Shown in pieces: positions 18,779-26,072 of a DNA stretch of 51,236 nt; the stretch's first letter is position 1, and each line of letters starts with the position of its first letter. The position numbers and the translations under genes are program-made. Below the pieces are notes generated by a model, which saw only the letters and a list, made by a program, of their open reading frames with translations, had not been told where the DNA came from and made no database searches. This DNA comes from an uncultured Flaviramulus sp. (lineage in GTDB: Bacteria; Bacteroidota; Bacteroidia; Flavobacteriales; Flavobacteriaceae), in assembly GCA_947487155.1 (NCBI GenBank), contig CANKVS010000029.1, forward strand, positions 1-51,236, written 5' to 3'.

Positions 18779-19074
18779 TAATTGGAATTAAAGTTCTTCT
18801 TTGAAAGGTTAGGTAACTTTTCAAACTCATTATTAATCAATGCTTCTTTTTTTACTTTAGACCATTTCTTTATTTGCTTTTCGGTTGCAATTGCCATATT
18901 TGGATCTGTGAATTCTGCGTAAAAAACTAAATTTATAGGTCTTCTAGAGTACGTATAACTATCTTTATGTTTCCCTGTTTTATGTTCGAAATGCCGCTTT
19001 TCAAGATTTGAAGTAAACCCTGTATAATATGTATCATCAGAACATTTTAAAATGTAAACATAATAGGTTTTCAT
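18778..19074 (-). CDS. GIY-YIG domain nuclease
   Basis: A 98-aa single-domain protein of the GIY-YIG/YhbQ type. The core is MKTYYVYILKCSDDTYYTGF (YVY and TGF stand for GIY and YIG), then the catalytic arginine in EKRHFEHKTG and the metal-binding glutamate in ATEKQIKKW. I start at 19074 because the family begins with this segment, and the upstream in-frame codons at 19075-19098 run into repeat DNA. It stands alone and is bracketed by two direct copies of a palindromic element, with a third half copy to the right. The left copy meets its stop codon. The role is unproven: host repair nuclease, or the enzyme of a repeat-based mobile element. Confidence 0.9.
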   Translation of the reverse strand: MKTYYVYILKCSDDTYYTGFTSNLEKRHFEHKTGKHKDSYTYSRRPINLVFYAEFTDPNMAIATEKQIKKWSKVKKEALINNEFEKLPNLSKKNFNSN

Positions 19075-19087
19075 AATCAAAGTTTTA

Positions 19088-19217
19088 CTTCTCGACACAA
19101 ATTTGATTCGCTACCCTTACAAATTCACTCAAAATGACAATCTAGTTTCAAAGCAAATTATTAACTATGTTGTCAGTTCGAGTGGTTTCGATTTTTTATC
19201 GAAATTGTATCGAGAAC
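19088..19217 (+). repeat. palindromic repeat element, family C, right of the GIY-YIG gene
   Basis: It begins with CTTCTCGACACAA and ends with TTGTATCGAGAAC, which are inverted ends. Inner CACTCAAAATGAC and GTCAGTTCGAGTG are also inverted. Alignment with 18627-18778 is clear along the whole length (TTCACTC, AACTAT, GTCAGTTCGAGTG, TTTCGATTTTTT), so the two form a direct repeat around the nuclease gene. Confidence 0.8.
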
Positions 19218-19234
19218 AAGTTATAATTAAAAAG

Positions 19235-19278
19235 CTTCTCGATACAATCTCTCATTCTTCGGAATCACTCTAAGTGAC
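19235..19278 (+). repeat. half copy of the family C repeat
   Basis: CTTCTCGATACAA followed about 30 bases later by TCACTCTAAGTGAC matches the left half of the family C element; the right half is missing. It ends 12 bases before the 3' end of the MutS-like gene. Confidence 0.7.
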
Positions 19279-19289
19279 AAATAAAGTAA

Positions 19290-21062
19290 CTATACAATAT
19301 TCATCTTTTTAAGTAAAAAAGAAGCATTCATATTTTGGCAAATGCCTTCTTTTAAAGTGTAATCGAAATGAAGTTCGTCATTTACAATTTCGGCATCAAA
19401 ATAATAGTTTTTAACATCGTCGAGTTCTTTTTCAATTTCACATAAACTCAAATCGTGTGTTGCTATAATGCCCGTTGCGTTTGAAGCTACTAGTTTCTCG
19501 ACAAACTTTTTAGACCCAATAGCCTTATCTGTACTGTTTGTGCCTTTTAAAATTTCATCTAAAACAATAAAATAAGGTTCTTTTGCAATAGCATCTACAA
19601 TGTATTTTAAACGGGTTAATTCTGAAAAGAAATACGAACTATCATCAGTTAAAGAATCTGTAGTACGCATGCTAGTAATTAACTTTACTGGCGAATATTT
19701 ACTCGATTTAGCACAAATGGGCAATCCCACATTTGCCATAACAATATGCAAAGACACTGTTCTTAAAAATGTGCTTTTCCCTGCCATATTTGCTCCAGTA
19801 ACAATAAAAAATTGTTCGTTTTCTACAGTTAAGTCACTATCCACACGCTTGTTAACATCTAATAAAGGGTGCCCTAAACTTTGCGCATTTATAACTACTC
19901 CTTGAGTATCTATTTTTGGAAAGATGAATTGCGGGTGGTTGTATGTATAGGTTCCTAAAGCATTATAAGCATCAAAAAAAGCAACAACTTCAAACCAATC
20001 TTTAACTTTATTACCATATTGTTCAATCCATTTTTCAATACGATAACTGTTTTTAATATCAGTTAAAAATAATCCGTTACCAAAAATGGCTCCAATAATA
20101 TTATTTCTATTATCTAACGCATCTAAAGACCTAGACAGTTTTTTAAAAATATTAGACGCTTTTTCTGTATCTAATTGAATTTTTTGTTGTTTTTGTTTTA
20201 ATAATTGTGATGAGAAATTTTCATTTTCAATTAAATCTAATAACAAAGCATATTGTCGAAATGTATCTTTAACCTTATCTGTTTTTGAAGACAAAATATT
20301 GGTTTTTTTAACATATAGACCCGTAATAATTAATCCTAAAAGCAACCAATAGCCTATTAAACCTTGATTAGTCATACTATTAAAAAAGGTAAGTGCAAGT
20401 ATTAATATTGAAAGCAAAGTAAATACTAAGAGTACCCATTTCATTATTTTAGGAAGGAACGATTGATAACTTTGCAACCAATTAATAATATGCTTTGCAG
20501 GAGTTTCAACTTCAACTAAAGTAGAAGTTGCCGAATAATGCTGGCGCCATTTAGGTTTTGTACTTAATTCCTTTATGGCTTCCTGACGCAAAACAATATT
20601 ATCAATATCGTTTGCTTTTAATGCATTTGCTAATTGTTCTGTGCCTTCGTTAATTGTTGTTCTATTTATAAATTGAAAAAAAGAACCTCGACCAAACAAA
20701 TCAATATCTAAACTGTAAAAATGATTGGGATCTTGGAATTGCAATCCTTTATCTCGATCATAAAAATCGCCCGATGCAATTTTAATTTCATCTTCATTTA
20801 TATCTACAAGTACTTTATTAAAATTTCGTTGCGATTTTACATCGGTATGTTTTGACAGTAAAAAAACAAAAACACCAATACCTATAGCTCCAATTAGCAA
20901 AGCGACCTGCCAATATTCAAAACTTAAATAAATTCCAAAACCAGTAGCCAAAAATACTAATAACCTTAGTGTACTAAGAGCTGTCATTCTTTTATATAGC
21001 TTTTCAACCTGAGTTTGGTAAATCTTTAAATGCTCTTGATAATATGTTAATGGCTTATTCAT
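19290..21062 (-). CDS. membrane-anchored MutS-like ATPase
   Basis: A 590-aa protein with only the core and ATPase parts of MutS. Two N-terminal hydrophobic segments (about 28-70) and two more near 205-250 suggest it sits in the inner membrane. The ATPase is complete: Walker A GANMAGKSTFLRT near residue 421, an ST-rich MRTTDSLTDDSSYFFSELTR segment, Walker B YFIVLDEILKGTN and a GIIATHDLSLCEI switch. The mismatch-recognition domain I of true MutS is absent, so it is unlikely to act in mismatch repair. It belongs to a MutS-related group common in Bacteroidota with no defined role. It stands between repeat DNA and the zinc peptidase gene. Confidence 0.88.
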   Translation of the reverse strand: MNKPLTYYQEHLKIYQTQVEKLYKRMTALSTLRLLVFLATGFGIYLSFEYWQVALLIGAIGIGVFVFLLSKHTDVKSQRNFNKVLVDINEDEIKIASGDFYDRDKGLQFQDPNHFYSLDIDLFGRGSFFQFINRTTINEGTEQLANALKANDIDNIVLRQEAIKELSTKPKWRQHYSATSTLVEVETPAKHIINWLQSYQSFLPKIMKWVLLVFTLLSILILALTFFNSMTNQGLIGYWLLLGLIITGLYVKKTNILSSKTDKVKDTFRQYALLLDLIENENFSSQLLKQKQQKIQLDTEKASNIFKKLSRSLDALDNRNNIIGAIFGNGLFLTDIKNSYRIEKWIEQYGNKVKDWFEVVAFFDAYNALGTYTYNHPQFIFPKIDTQGVVINAQSLGHPLLDVNKRVDSDLTVENEQFFIVTGANMAGKSTFLRTVSLHIVMANVGLPICAKSSKYSPVKLITSMRTTDSLTDDSSYFFSELTRLKYIVDAIAKEPYFIVLDEILKGTNSTDKAIGSKKFVEKLVASNATGIIATHDLSLCEIEKELDDVKNYYFDAEIVNDELHFDYTLKEGICQNMNASFLLKKMNIV

Positions 21063-21094
21063 TTTAGTTTTTTAATTGGCGCATAAAGAAACAA

Positions 21095-21122
21095 AAAAGC
21101 TCTGAAATTACTCAGAGCTTTT
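21095..21122 (-). terminator. intrinsic terminator after the zinc peptidase gene
   Basis: AAAAGCTCTGA (21095-21105) pairs perfectly with TCAGAGCTTTT (21112-21122) around a 6-base loop. It lies 20 bases past the stop of the minus-strand peptidase gene and 33 bases before the MutS-like gene. The stem is A/T-bounded on both sides. Confidence 0.8.
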
Positions 21123-21141
21123 AGTATGTATTTTTATTGTT

Positions 21142-21831
21142 TTAATCTCTTCCTCCAAATACTTGAAGTCCCCAATATACTAAAGATGCTAAAGCGCCAA
21201 TTGCAGCTACCAAATAAGTTCGTGCTGCCCATTTAAGCGCATCTTCAGACCCAGCATACTCCTCTTGAGATACCATATTTTTATTTTTCAACCACGCTAA
21301 AGCGCGATTACTAGCGTCGTATTCTACAGGAAGCGTAATAAAACTAAATAATGTCGCAAACCCCATCATAACCAATCCTGCAACTGCAACCCAATAACCA
21401 AATCCAGCGGCAGCACCAAGCATAATACCACCTATAACAACCCACTGAGACATCCCAGAAGTAACACTCACTACAGGTACTAAAGCAGAACGCATTTTTA
21501 ACCAATCATAAGCTTGAGCATGTTGCACTGCATGACCACATTCGTGAGCAGCAACAGCCGCAGCCGCAGCATTACGCTGATTATAAACCGCCTCACTTAA
21601 ATTAACGGTTTTATTTTTTGGGTTGTAATGATCGGTTAAACGCCCTGGAGTAGAAATAACTTGTACATCTCTAATACCATGATCTGCTAGCATTTTTTCA
21701 GCAATTTCGGCACCACTCATTCCATTTCGTAATTGTACTTTAGAGTATTTTTTAAACTTCTTTTTTAAAGTATTGCTTACCAACCAACTTACAAGTGCTA
21801 TAGCTCCTAATAATATATAATATTCTAACAT
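21142..21831 (-). CDS. neutral zinc metallopeptidase (YugP family)
   Basis: A 229-aa membrane protein. A first span at residues 4-20 is followed by a basic stretch, then the zinc site H96-E97-C98-G99-H100 in AAHECGHAVQH, and two or three further spans near 118-165 and 205-222. This is the YugP-type (zinc peptidase, membrane) family, which is widespread and little studied. It probably cleaves membrane or envelope proteins, but no substrate is known. It forms its own unit with a terminator behind it. Confidence 0.9.
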   Translation of the reverse strand: MLEYYILLGAIALVSWLVSNTLKKKFKKYSKVQLRNGMSGAEIAEKMLADHGIRDVQVISTPGRLTDHYNPKNKTVNLSEAVYNQRNAAAAAVAAHECGHAVQHAQAYDWLKMRSALVPVVSVTSGMSQWVVIGGIMLGAAAGFGYWVAVAGLVMMGFATLFSFITLPVEYDASNRALAWLKNKNMVSQEEYAGSEDALKWAARTYLVAAIGALASLVYWGLQVFGGRD

Positions 21832-21916
21832 TTTTGTGTGTTTTAATTTTTATAACACAATAAATATAACAATAATTACACCAACTTTATAATATGAAAA
21901 TTTGTCAGTCGCTATA

Positions 21917-22183
21917 TTACTTCTTATCGTATTTAATCTTAAAATAAATGAGAAAAAATGAAGAAACAATAGTAATCACATTTGCCATAATCATGGAGGG
22001 ACTATTAATATAAATGGCATATACAAGCCACAGCACTATCCCCACAAAAAACATAAGCAACATGGGTAATGATAAACCAGAAACATCTTTTGTTTTCCAC
22101 GTTTTGTACACTTGAGGTAAAAATGCAGCAGTGGTTAAAAATGCTGCGATAAAACCAATGATTTCTATATGGTTATTATTCAT
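21917..22183 (-). CDS. SemiSWEET-family (PQ-loop) transporter
   Basis: An 88-aa protein with three membrane helices, the size of a SemiSWEET. The PQ motif is in helix 1 (AAFLPQVYKTWKTKD), followed by SGLSLPMLLMFFVGIVLW and a third helix to residue 82. SemiSWEETs form dimers that move sugars across the inner membrane by facilitated diffusion. The substrate is unknown. It is followed on the left by the peptidase gene and has a family A repeat immediately upstream. Confidence 0.9.
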   Translation of the reverse strand: MNNNHIEIIGFIAAFLTTAAFLPQVYKTWKTKDVSGLSLPMLLMFFVGIVLWLVYAIYINSPSMIMANVITIVSSFFLIYFKIKYDKK

Positions 22184-22191
22184 AATATGTT

Positions 22192-22288
22192 GTCATAACG
22201 AGGAATGAGGTGACGTGGTTATCTTTTTAATTGAAACTCAAAATAAACAGATTGCCACATCATGCAAAAAAGCATGATTCGCAATGAC
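22192..22288 (+). repeat. dispersed repeat, family A, right after the leuS stop
   Basis: It runs from GTCATAACGAGGAATGAGG through ATCTTTTTAATTGAAACT to GCAATGAC. The same opening, the GACG..GT.ATCTTTT segment and the closing AATGAC recur at 25853-25936 on the other side of leuS in the same orientation. A small hairpin CATGCAAAAAAGCATG lies near its right end. Confidence 0.75.
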
Positions 22289-22289
22289 G

Positions 22290-25200
22290 TTACCCAACAA
22301 TATTTACAATCTTACCAGGAACAACAATCACTTTTTTAGGTTTGCGCCCTTGTAATTGCTCTTGAGTTTTTTCATGCGACATAACCGCTGCTTCAATAGC
22401 GTCTTTACTCATATCTAATGGTAATTCCATAATAAAACGCATTTTCCCATTAAATGAAATCGGGTAATTTTTACTGCTTTCTACCAAATGACTGGCATCA
22501 AATATTGGAAATGCTACAGTTGAAATAGATTCACTATGTCCTAACTGATTCCATAATTCCTCAGCAATATGTGGTGCGTAAGGTGATATTAAAATTAATA
22601 ACGGTTCTAAAATTTCCTTATTTGTACACTTTTGAGCAGTTAATTCATTAACAGCAATCATAAAGGTTGACACCGAGGTATTAAAAGAAAAGTTCTCGAT
22701 ATCTTCTTGTACCTTTTTAATGGTTTTATGTAGTGTTTTTAAAGCCTCCCCTAGCCCCTCCGAAGGAGGAGTACTCGTTACGTAGAAATTCCTGTTTTCT
22801 CCTTGATGATATAGCTTCCATAGTTTTTTAAGGAATGAATGCACTCCTGTAATACCAGCTGTATTCCAAGGTTTGTATTGCTCTAATGGGCCAAGGAACA
22901 TTTCGTAAAGACGCAAACTGTCTGCGCCATATTGCTCGCAAATGTTATCTGGATTTACAACATTAAACCAACGCTTTGACATTTTTTCAACCTCTCTTTT
23001 AACTTTAAAAGTTTCGCCTTCTTCTCTTATAAACTGAGCTCCTTTAAAATCTGGGCGCCAGTTCTTAAATGCCTCCGTATCCAATTCATCTGAAGCATTT
23101 ACAAAAGATACATCTGCATGAATTTCAGTAAACTTGTTTACATGGTAAATTTCATCTATAGAAAAATGACTATTTTCTTTATTCATAAAATCATTTAAGC
23201 CTTTTCTAATTTCCTTTTCATAATTTTCATTCAGATATTTTTTTAACTCATAAACCCCTAAAACATTTAATCTCTCATATTGAGATTTCGAAATGAAAAT
23301 AGGTTTAACCATTAAGCTGAACTTTTCTGATTCTGCTTGACTATCATCATTAAGGTTATCTAAGTTATTTAAATTAGGCTCATATTCTAATCTATAAACA
23401 ATAGCACTAGTCCCCAAAATCATCCCTTGGTTAATCAGTTTTTTCGCAAACTCATCAACGGGTACAACGCCTTTATCGAACAAGAATTTTTGCCAAAAAC
23501 GAGAGTATAATAAATGCCCTGTAGCATGTTCGCTTCCGCCAATATATAAATCGACATCTTGCCAATAATTAAGTGCTTCTTTACTTGCAAACTCACTATT
23601 GTTATTGGCATCCATATAGCGGTTAAAATACCATGAGCTTCCTGCCCACCCTGGCATGGTGTTTAACTCTAAAGCCCCACCTAGCCTCCCCGAAGGGGAA
23701 GAATTCTCAAACTCTTCTTTTGATACTATTTCACCTTTATTCCCATATTGTAGCCAATACCATTTTTTAGCATTTCCCAAAGGTGGTTCGCCTGTTTCGG
23801 TTGGTAAATATTTTTCTACTTCTGGTAATTTAATTGGTAAATGTTCCGCTTCAATCATTTGAGGCATCCCATTCATATAATACACAGGAAAAGGCTCTCC
23901 CCAATACCGCTGACGAGAAAATACAGCATCGCGCAAACGGTAATTGGTTTTTCCTTCGCCTTGACCCATTTGCTCCAATTCGTAAATAACTCGTTTGGTT
24001 GCTTTTTTATAGTTCATTCCGTTAAGGAAATCACTATTAGCCATTTTTGTGTTTGCTTTATCAGCAAATGCTTCTTTAGAAATATCAACCCCATCAAAAA
24101 TATTAGGAATTGGAATATTAAAATGTTTTGCAAAGGCATAGTCGCGTTCATCACCACATGGCACTGACATTACAGCTCCGGTTCCGTAACCTGCTAATAC
24201 ATAATCGCCAATCCAAATAGGAATGGGTGCTTTTGTAAACGGATGTTCTGCATACGCTCCTGTAAATGCTCCCGAAATGGTTTTTACGTCTGCCATTCTA
24301 TCACGCTCACTTCGTTTAGCTGTTGCTAGAATATAAGCATCAACCTCAGCTTTTTGTTCTAGTGTTGTGATTTGTGTTACTAAGTCGTGTTCTGGAGCCA
24401 AAGTCATAAAGCTTACTCCAAAAATAGTATCGGGACGTGTTGTGAAGACTTCTATCCCCCTAACCCCCGAAGGGGGGATTTGCTCACTCAAATGTGATTC
24501 ACTCAACTCTGAATTACTCTTAATGGACTCTCTTTGAGATAATTCTTTTTTTATTTTTTCTAAAACACCTTCGATGTTTCCTAAAACCTCTTCATTTTTA
24601 AAACGAATAACCTTGTAAAAGTCATTTTCTAAAATTTCAGTTCGCTTTGCATCTTCTTCAACTTGTGTTTCGTGAATTTTTCCATCAACTTCAACAATCA
24701 ATTTTTTATCTAAACAAACAAAGTCAACTATAAAATCTCCAATTAAATGTTGTTGTCTAAATTTAGCATCTAGGTTTTTATTTCTAAGCTGTTCCCATAA
24801 TGCCGCTTCTGCCAGAGTTGGATTGGCGCGCATTTCCTTGGCATGACTCAACAACAAATGTGAATTATTCCCACCAGTCATATAACCAGGCCTTTTAGTA
24901 CCTGCTTTCTCTTCCCCTGCGGGGAAGGATAGGATGGGGAAAGTAACCGACGCTCCAACAGATTTTCCTATCCAATTTCGCTGACTCTCCTTTAAAGAAT
25001 CTGTCCAATCAATAGTATCTAAACCTTGAAGCAAACGTTCTGCATACGCAGAAATCCGCATACTCCATTGAGTCATTTTTTTACGAACTACTGGATGTCC
25101 GCCACGTTCTGAAACGCCATTTACAATTTCATCATTTGCCAAAACAGTTCCTAAAGCTGGACACCAATTTACTTCAGTTTCAGCTAAATAAGTCAGTCTA

Positions 25201-25832
25201 TATTGTAATAATATTTGTTGTTGTTTTATCGAATCAAAAGCATTCCAATCTTCAGCAGAAAAGGATTCAATATTATCATCGCAAACCGCATTTACATGTC
25301 TATTTCCTTCCGAAGAAAATGTTTTTATTAGTTCTGAAATATCTTCAGCTTTATCAGTATTCTTATTATACCAAGAATTAAACAACTGAATAAAAATCCA
25401 TTGCGTCCATTTGTAATAACTTGGATCTGACGTTCTAACTTCGCGAGACCAATCGAATGAAAACCCTATTTGATCTAATTGACGACGATAGGTTTTAATA
25501 TTTTCGGCAGTAGTAATTGCTGGATGCTGCCCTGTTTGAATGGCATATTGTTCGGCAGGTAACCCAAAACTATCATACCCTTGTGGATGCAATACATTAA
25601 ATCCTTGATGACGTTTGTAACGCGCATAAATATCTGAAGCAATGTAACCTAGCGGATGACCAACATGCAAGCCTGCTCCACTTGGATAAGGAAACATATC
25701 TAACACATAGTATTTTGGTTTGTTACTATTCCCTTCGGCTTCACCAAGGGCAGGATTCTCAACTTTAAACGTTTGGTTTTCTGCCCAATATTTTTGCCAT
25801 TTGGCTTCAATTTCGTTGAAATTGTACTTCAT
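22290..25832 (-). CDS. leuS: leucyl-tRNA synthetase with an in-frame DUF559 nuclease insertion
   Basis: Charges tRNA-Leu with leucine. It has 1180 residues, where flavobacterial LeuRS usually has about 940. The synthetase is complete in order: HVGH at 56-59, the Rossmann fold, the editing (CP1) domain with TTRPDTIFG at 464-472, a KMSK loop at 950-953, the anticodon-binding part, and a C-terminal end in KVIVVPGKIVNIVG. Residues 299-459 are extra: a full DUF559 endonuclease domain that begins right after GASVTF and ends right before IEVFTTRPD, at the edge of the editing domain. A second extra stretch of about 65-70 residues lies between VYRLE (812-816) and IHADVSF (904). Short palindrome-derived inserts read SSPSGRLGG (near 712) and TPPSEGLGEA (near 1020). 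KMSK is followed by R, where most LeuRS have S. The frame is open throughout, so the protein is probably made whole. Confidence 0.95.
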   Translation of the reverse strand: MKYNFNEIEAKWQKYWAENQTFKVENPALGEAEGNSNKPKYYVLDMFPYPSGAGLHVGHPLGYIASDIYARYKRHQGFNVLHPQGYDSFGLPAEQYAIQTGQHPAITTAENIKTYRRQLDQIGFSFDWSREVRTSDPSYYKWTQWIFIQLFNSWYNKNTDKAEDISELIKTFSSEGNRHVNAVCDDNIESFSAEDWNAFDSIKQQQILLQYRLTYLAETEVNWCPALGTVLANDEIVNGVSERGGHPVVRKKMTQWSMRISAYAERLLQGLDTIDWTDSLKESQRNWIGKSVGASVTFPILSFPAGEEKAGTKRPGYMTGGNNSHLLLSHAKEMRANPTLAEAALWEQLRNKNLDAKFRQQHLIGDFIVDFVCLDKKLIVEVDGKIHETQVEEDAKRTEILENDFYKVIRFKNEEVLGNIEGVLEKIKKELSQRESIKSNSELSESHLSEQIPPSGVRGIEVFTTRPDTIFGVSFMTLAPEHDLVTQITTLEQKAEVDAYILATAKRSERDRMADVKTISGAFTGAYAEHPFTKAPIPIWIGDYVLAGYGTGAVMSVPCGDERDYAFAKHFNIPIPNIFDGVDISKEAFADKANTKMANSDFLNGMNYKKATKRVIYELEQMGQGEGKTNYRLRDAVFSRQRYWGEPFPVYYMNGMPQMIEAEHLPIKLPEVEKYLPTETGEPPLGNAKKWYWLQYGNKGEIVSKEEFENSSPSGRLGGALELNTMPGWAGSSWYFNRYMDANNNSEFASKEALNYWQDVDLYIGGSEHATGHLLYSRFWQKFLFDKGVVPVDEFAKKLINQGMILGTSAIVYRLEYEPNLNNLDNLNDDSQAESEKFSLMVKPIFISKSQYERLNVLGVYELKKYLNENYEKEIRKGLNDFMNKENSHFSIDEIYHVNKFTEIHADVSFVNASDELDTEAFKNWRPDFKGAQFIREEGETFKVKREVEKMSKRWFNVVNPDNICEQYGADSLRLYEMFLGPLEQYKPWNTAGITGVHSFLKKLWKLYHQGENRNFYVTSTPPSEGLGEALKTLHKTIKKVQEDIENFSFNTSVSTFMIAVNELTAQKCTNKEILEPLLILISPYAPHIAEELWNQLGHSESISTVAFPIFDASHLVESSKNYPISFNGKMRFIMELPLDMSKDAIEAAVMSHEKTQEQLQGRKPKKVIVVPGKIVNIVG
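22744..22776. repeat. GC-rich palindromic repeat, family D, solo copy inside leuS
   Basis: GCCTCCCCTAGCCCCTCCGA followed by AGGAGGAGTACTC. The core CCTCCGAAGGAGG folds back on itself. It is translated in leuS as PPSEGLGEA and keeps the frame. It is far richer in G and C than the surrounding gene. Confidence 0.85.
23674..23708. repeat. GC-rich palindromic repeat, family D, solo copy inside leuS
   Basis: GCCCCACCTAGCCTCCCC followed by GAAGGGGAAGAATTCTC, with the palindromic core CCCCGAAGGGG. On the coding strand it reads SSPSGRLGGA, just before the conserved LELNTMPGW segment of LeuRS, and it does not break the frame. Confidence 0.85.
24452..24940 (-). mobile_element. DUF559 nuclease unit bounded by inverted family D palindromes, in frame within leuS
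   Basis: The left edge (plus strand) is CTATCCCCCTAACCCCCGAA followed by GGGGGGATTTG at 24452-24482. The right edge at about 24907-24940 is CTTCCCCTGCGGGGAAGGAT and on, the same repeat inverted. Between them is a DUF559 (Vsr-like, PD-(D/E)xK) nuclease: LAEAALWEQLRNKNLDAKFR, then D370 in GDFIVDFVC, E381 and D383 in LIVEVDGKIHE, and VIRFKNEEVLGNIEGVLEKI. The insert is 483 bp (161 codons) with no stop. DUF559 genes normally stand alone. M318 or M334 could give a free nuclease by internal start. It lacks intein splice residues. Confidence 0.85.
25731..25750. repeat. possible diverged family D palindrome near the leuS start
   Basis: CCCTTCGGCTTCACCAAGGG has CCCTT/AAGGG ends and encodes most of PALGEAEGN (residues 27-35 of LeuRS), an insertion between QTF and the conserved KPKYYVLD. 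It resembles the other copies but has lost the central symmetry. Confidence 0.45.
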
Positions 25833-25852
25833 AATTTTTATAAACTATTTAC

Positions 25853-25936
25853 GTCATTGCGAGGAGTAAAGCGACGAAGTCATCTTTTAAATTGAAACTT
25901 CAAACATACATATTCCCGCGCTTCGCTCAGAATGAC
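25853..25936 (+). repeat. dispersed repeat, family A, upstream of leuS
   Basis: It starts GTCATTGCGAGGAGTAAAGC, continues with GACGAAGTCATCTTTTAAAT and TTGAAACTTC, and ends CGCTTCGCTCAGAATGAC. It is a direct repeat of the element at 22192-22288, so leuS lies between two copies. It probably lies in or near the leuS leader. Confidence 0.75.
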
Positions 25937-26043
25937 GAATTTGAAGTTGCAAATTTACGCTTTATAAACAAACTGGAAAATCTTTAGTTTTATTAAATAC
26001 CCTTGTTTATTGCATTTAAAATGTAATTGTTGAATAATAGATT

Positions 26044-26051
26044 TACTTTTG
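26044..26051 (+). promoter_or_regulatory. candidate -7 promoter box of the EamA gene
   Basis: TACTTTTG matches the TAnnTTTG consensus of Bacteroidota and lies 22 bases before the TTG start at 26073. Two TTG triplets upstream (26027-26032) are too close for a standard -33 box, so the call is moderate. Confidence 0.45.
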
Positions 26052-26072
26052 AAAATCTTTAAATACTAATTC

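Noticed and set aside
24452..24940. The LeuRS insert as an intein
   Set aside because: It does not start with C, S or T, it does not end in HN followed by C, S or T, and it carries a DUF559 nuclease rather than splicing blocks.
24452..24940. The LeuRS insert as an assembly chimera
   Set aside because: LeuRS sequence resumes at exactly the expected residues on both sides with the frame kept, and the edges are palindromes also found elsewhere in the gene.
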